From Acidobacteriota bacterium (lineage in GTDB: Bacteria; Acidobacteriota; Vicinamibacteria; Vicinamibacterales; UBA8438), in contig VXRJ01000010.1 of NCBI GenBank assembly GCA_009838525.1, positions 160,520 to 224,519 on the forward strand: a stretch of 64,000 nt of DNA, read 5' to 3'. Below are positions 62,243 to 64,000 of the stretch, piece after piece. The notes under the pieces are model-generated. The model had not been told where the DNA came from, made no database searches, and worked only from the letters and a program-made list of their open reading frames with translations. The position numbers and the translations under genes are program-made. The stretch's first letter is position 1. Each line of letters starts with the position of its first letter.

Positions 62243-62910
62243 TGGACTTCGCCGGCGCGTCCCGTCTGGAGTCCCGTCTGGCGGCACTCGACTCGCCGGT
62301 GCGGCTGGTCTTCTTCACGCAGACGTTCGGTTGTGACAGTTGCCTGATGGCGCGGCAGATCGTCGACCGAATTGTCGCGGCGTCCGATCAGTTGACGGTC
62401 GTCGAGCACAACCTCGTGCTCGACAAGGACGAAGCGGCGAGATACGGCGTGGACCGGGCGCCCGCCCTTGCGGTCGTCGGCGGCGATGACGATGGCGGTG
62501 CGGGCGACGTGGGCTTTCGCTACTACGGCGTGCCCGCCGGTTTCGAAATGGAGTCCATCGTCGAGGCGATCGAACTGGTCGCCGCCGGGGGCGCGGCGGC
62601 CGTGGCGGCCGGGAAGTCGGCCCTCAGCGACGAGACCCTCGATACCGTCGATGCGCTCGACCGGGATGTCAATCTGCGCGTCTTCGTGACGCCCACCTGA
62701 CGGTTCTGTCCCCAGGCGGTCAGCCTGGCCCTGCGTCTTGCGGCCGCGAGCCCGCGCATCACCGCCTCGGTGATCCAGGCGACCGAGTTCCCTGACCTCG
62801 CCCAACGGTACCGCGTCACCGGCGTGCCGAAGACGGTGGTGGACGACGCGATCGAGATAGTCGGCGCCCTCCCCGAAGCGGAGTTCGTGGCGCAGGCTCT
62901 CGGCGATTAG
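62242..62910 (+). CDS. Putative selenoprotein: two-domain thioredoxin-fold disulfide oxidoreductase with in-frame TGA (Sec153)
   Basis: The frame from ATG 62242 meets TGA at 62698-62700 but continues, with full domain sense, to TAG at 62908-62910, giving 222 residues. The N-terminal thioredoxin-like unit has CDSC (C31, C34) after VRLVFFTQTFG. The C-terminal unit begins VNLRVFVTPT, then TGA, then RFCPQAVSLALRLAA; the TGA falls on the first position of a C-x-x-C, making U153-R-F-C156. QRYRVTGVPKTVV is the cis-Pro loop. Length and layout match archaeal/bacterial protein disulfide oxidoreductases (PDO/glutaredoxin-like). A SECIS-like hairpin follows the TGA. Standard calling would stop at residue 152. 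A nonsense mutation is the alternative, but the intact downstream domain and the hairpin argue against it. Confidence 0.85.
62698..62728 (+). promoter_or_regulatory. Bacterial SECIS-like element following the Sec TGA
   Basis: TGA (62698-62700) is followed by 17 bases and a hairpin: CCAGGC (62712-62717), loop GGTCA (62718-62722), GCCTGG (62723-62728). The stem is perfect. The apical loop begins with GGU, as in E. coli fdhF (GGUCU), and the UGA-to-loop distance is within the range known for bacterial SECIS elements. A bulged U in the upper stem, present in fdhF, is not obvious here. Confidence 0.75.
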
Positions 62911-62990
62911 CAGCCTGTGGTGAAGCCCCGCGTCACACCGAGAATGTAGCGGAGGTTTCACCACGGGCCGTTGAGTCCGGCCACTGCGGC

Positions 62991-62996
62991 TATCAT
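62991..62996 (+). promoter_or_regulatory. -10 hexamer before the P-type ATPase gene (leaderless)
   Basis: TATCAT, six bases, then the ATG at 63003. No ribosome site lies in the gap. No recognisable copper-regulator palindrome was seen in the 92 bases after the selenoprotein gene. Confidence 0.48.
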
Positions 62997-63002
62997 CAAT
63001 TC

Positions 63003-64000
63003 ATGTCCGTCGCTACCCGCGACCCGGTCTGCGGCATGACCGTGGATCCGGAGCAGTCCCGCTTCTCGTTCGACTACGGCGGCACGACGTATCACTTTTG
63101 TTGCGGCGGCTGCCACGCCGCTTTCCAGCAGGATCCCGAGGCCTTCCTGAAGGCTTCCGGCGGTGCCGCAACCGTCCCCATGATGCATGGCCACCACGCC
63201 GCGCCGACCGAAGAGGCCGCGCGCCCGGACCGGCCATCGCCGGCCGCCCATGGTGTTCCGACGGCGGCCGGTAGTTCGCCCGTCCCTGCGGGCGCCGTGT
63301 ACGTCTGCCCGATGTGCCCGGACGTCCGCGAGACGGAACCCGTGCCGTGCCCCAACTGCGGCATGGCGCTCCAACCGCTCGGGGCGACGCCGGACGAGGG
63401 GCCGAATGTCGAACTGATCGACATGACGCGCCGCTTCTGGATTGCGGCGGCGATCGGATTCCCGGTGTTCGCGCTGGCGATGACGGAGATGGTGGCGGGC
63501 GCCGGCGGACTGCCGATCTCGCGGGCGGTTTCCAACTGGCTGCAGCTTGCCTGCGCGGCGCCGGTCGTCCTGTGGGCGGGCCGTCCCTTCTTCGAGCGCG
63601 CCTGGACATCGCTGGTGAACCGCAGTCCGAACATGTTCACGCTGATCGCCCTGGGAGTGGGCGCCGCGTTCGTCTACAGCGCCGCCGCCACGATTGCCCC
63701 CGGCGCTTTCCCCGACGGCTTCCGGATGAACGGCGGGGTCGAGCCGTACTTCGACACCGCGGTGGTGATCGTGGTTCTCGTCCTGCTGGGCCAGGTGCTT
63801 GAGCTGCGCGCGCGTCACCGGACCGGCGGAGCGCTGCGGGCGCTGCTCGACCTTGCGCCGCCGATGGCGCGCCGCGTGACGGCGGCAGGTGAAGCGGACG
63901 TGCCGCTTGCGGACGTCCAGGTGGGCGACATCCTGCGCGTGCGGCCGGGTGATCGGATCCCGGTGGATGGCGTCGTGACCGAGGGGCGCAGTGCGGTCGA
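63003..64000 (+). CDS. Copper/heavy-metal-translocating P-type ATPase (5' part)
   Basis: The frame from ATG 63003 stays open to the window end, giving 332 residues of a P1B-type ATPase. The N-terminus is not a CopZ-like domain. Instead a YHS domain (DPVCGMTVDPEQSRFSFDYG, then YHFCCGGCHAAFQQDP) is followed by a His-rich linker and a heavy-metal-binding zinc-ribbon unit (YVCPMCPDVRETEPVPCPNC then GMALQPLG). Membrane helices follow from about residue 145 (FWIAAAIGFPVFALAMTEMV). The actuator domain begins near VQVGDILRVRPGDRIPVDGV. The CPx motif and the phosphorylation Asp lie beyond the window. Cu or Ag export is the likely role. Confidence 0.92.
   Translation, partial: MSVATRDPVCGMTVDPEQSRFSFDYGGTTYHFCCGGCHAAFQQDPEAFLKASGGAATVPMMHGHHAAPTEEAARPDRPSPAAHGVPTAAGSSPVPAGAVYVCPMCPDVRETEPVPCPNCGMALQPLGATPDEGPNVELIDMTRRFWIAAAIGFPVFALAMTEMVAGAGGLPISRAVSNWLQLACAAPVVLWAGRPFFERAWTSLVNRSPNMFTLIALGVGAAFVYSAAATIAPGAFPDGFRMNGGVEPYFDTAVVIVVLVLLGQVLELRARHRTGGALRALLDLAPPMARRVTAAGEADVPLADVQVGDILRVRPGDRIPVDGVVTEGRSAV

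Noticed and set aside
62242-62700. Treating the 152-codon frame as a complete short gene or the whole locus as a pseudogene
   Set aside because: The frame resumes with a complete second thioredoxin unit after the TGA and a SECIS-like hairpin, so Sec read-through explains it better than truncation or decay.

Overview
This window looks like a piece of a GC-rich bacterial chromosome close to the replication origin. The gene order yidD-yidC-khpB-mnmE-mnmG-rsmG-parS-parA-parB, followed by the F1-ATPase genes, is the classic origin-proximal block. The paired DUF1800/DUF1501 proteins, UPF0182, a PCYCGC-type protein, a sigma-54 response regulator and the high GC content suggest an Acidobacteriota-like organism (Vicinamibacterales-like). 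That assignment is inference; no rRNA gene is present to settle it. No tRNA, rRNA, CRISPR array or insertion sequence was recognised.

Layout. 0-8.4 kb: membrane-protein insertion, tRNA modification and ParABS segregation, with a perfect parS site. 8.4-19.8 kb: a tightly packed unit with atpHAGDC (no Fo genes), a PP2C phosphatase, a Wzm/Wzt-type polysaccharide exporter, an SbcD-like nuclease and a YhaN-like ATPase. 19.9-20.8 kb: a minus-strand toxin-antitoxin pair (PIN toxin, AbrB-type antitoxin with an extra N-terminal domain). 21-30.5 kb: mfd, a SurA-like chaperone, a Dus enzyme, an MTH1-like NUDIX enzyme and a DUF1800-DUF1501 pair. 30.5-33.5 kb: a sigma-54 response regulator, three TGTCA-N6-TGAC palindromes, a small DNA-binding protein, a sigma-54 promoter and a FliA-like sigma factor, which read together as a regulatory cascade. 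33.5-39.7 kb: a structured non-coding region with a terminator, a DUF5678-like/retropepsin pair, a PAS histidine kinase, a PCYCGC-type protein, a FabZ homologue without its catalytic His, a GAF sensor and a lipid kinase. 39.6-51.9 kb: DsbD, an M1-like peptidase, an aminotransferase, an ACT protein, a sulfotransferase, ClpA/ClpS, a metallo-beta-lactamase-fold enzyme and a deoxyribosyltransferase. 52-60.5 kb: an amidohydrolase lipoprotein, UPF0182 and a four-gene ABC efflux system. 60.6-64 kb: a ferredoxin-NADP reductase, a zinc-ribbon protein, a putative selenoprotein and the start of a copper-type P-ATPase.

The most notable finding is at 62242-62910. A two-domain thioredoxin-fold disulfide oxidoreductase reads through an in-frame TGA exactly where the first Cys of its second CxxC should be. 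The TGA is followed 17 nt later by a hairpin with a GGUCA loop, close to the GGUCU loop of the E. coli fdhF SECIS. This is strong sequence evidence for a selenocysteine (UxxC) protein that a standard gene caller cuts at 152 residues. Second is the sigma-54 cascade upstream of the FliA-like sigma gene. Third is a recurring TANNNT-like hexamer 6-8 nt before start codons that lack a Shine-Dalgarno sequence, suggesting common leaderless mRNAs.
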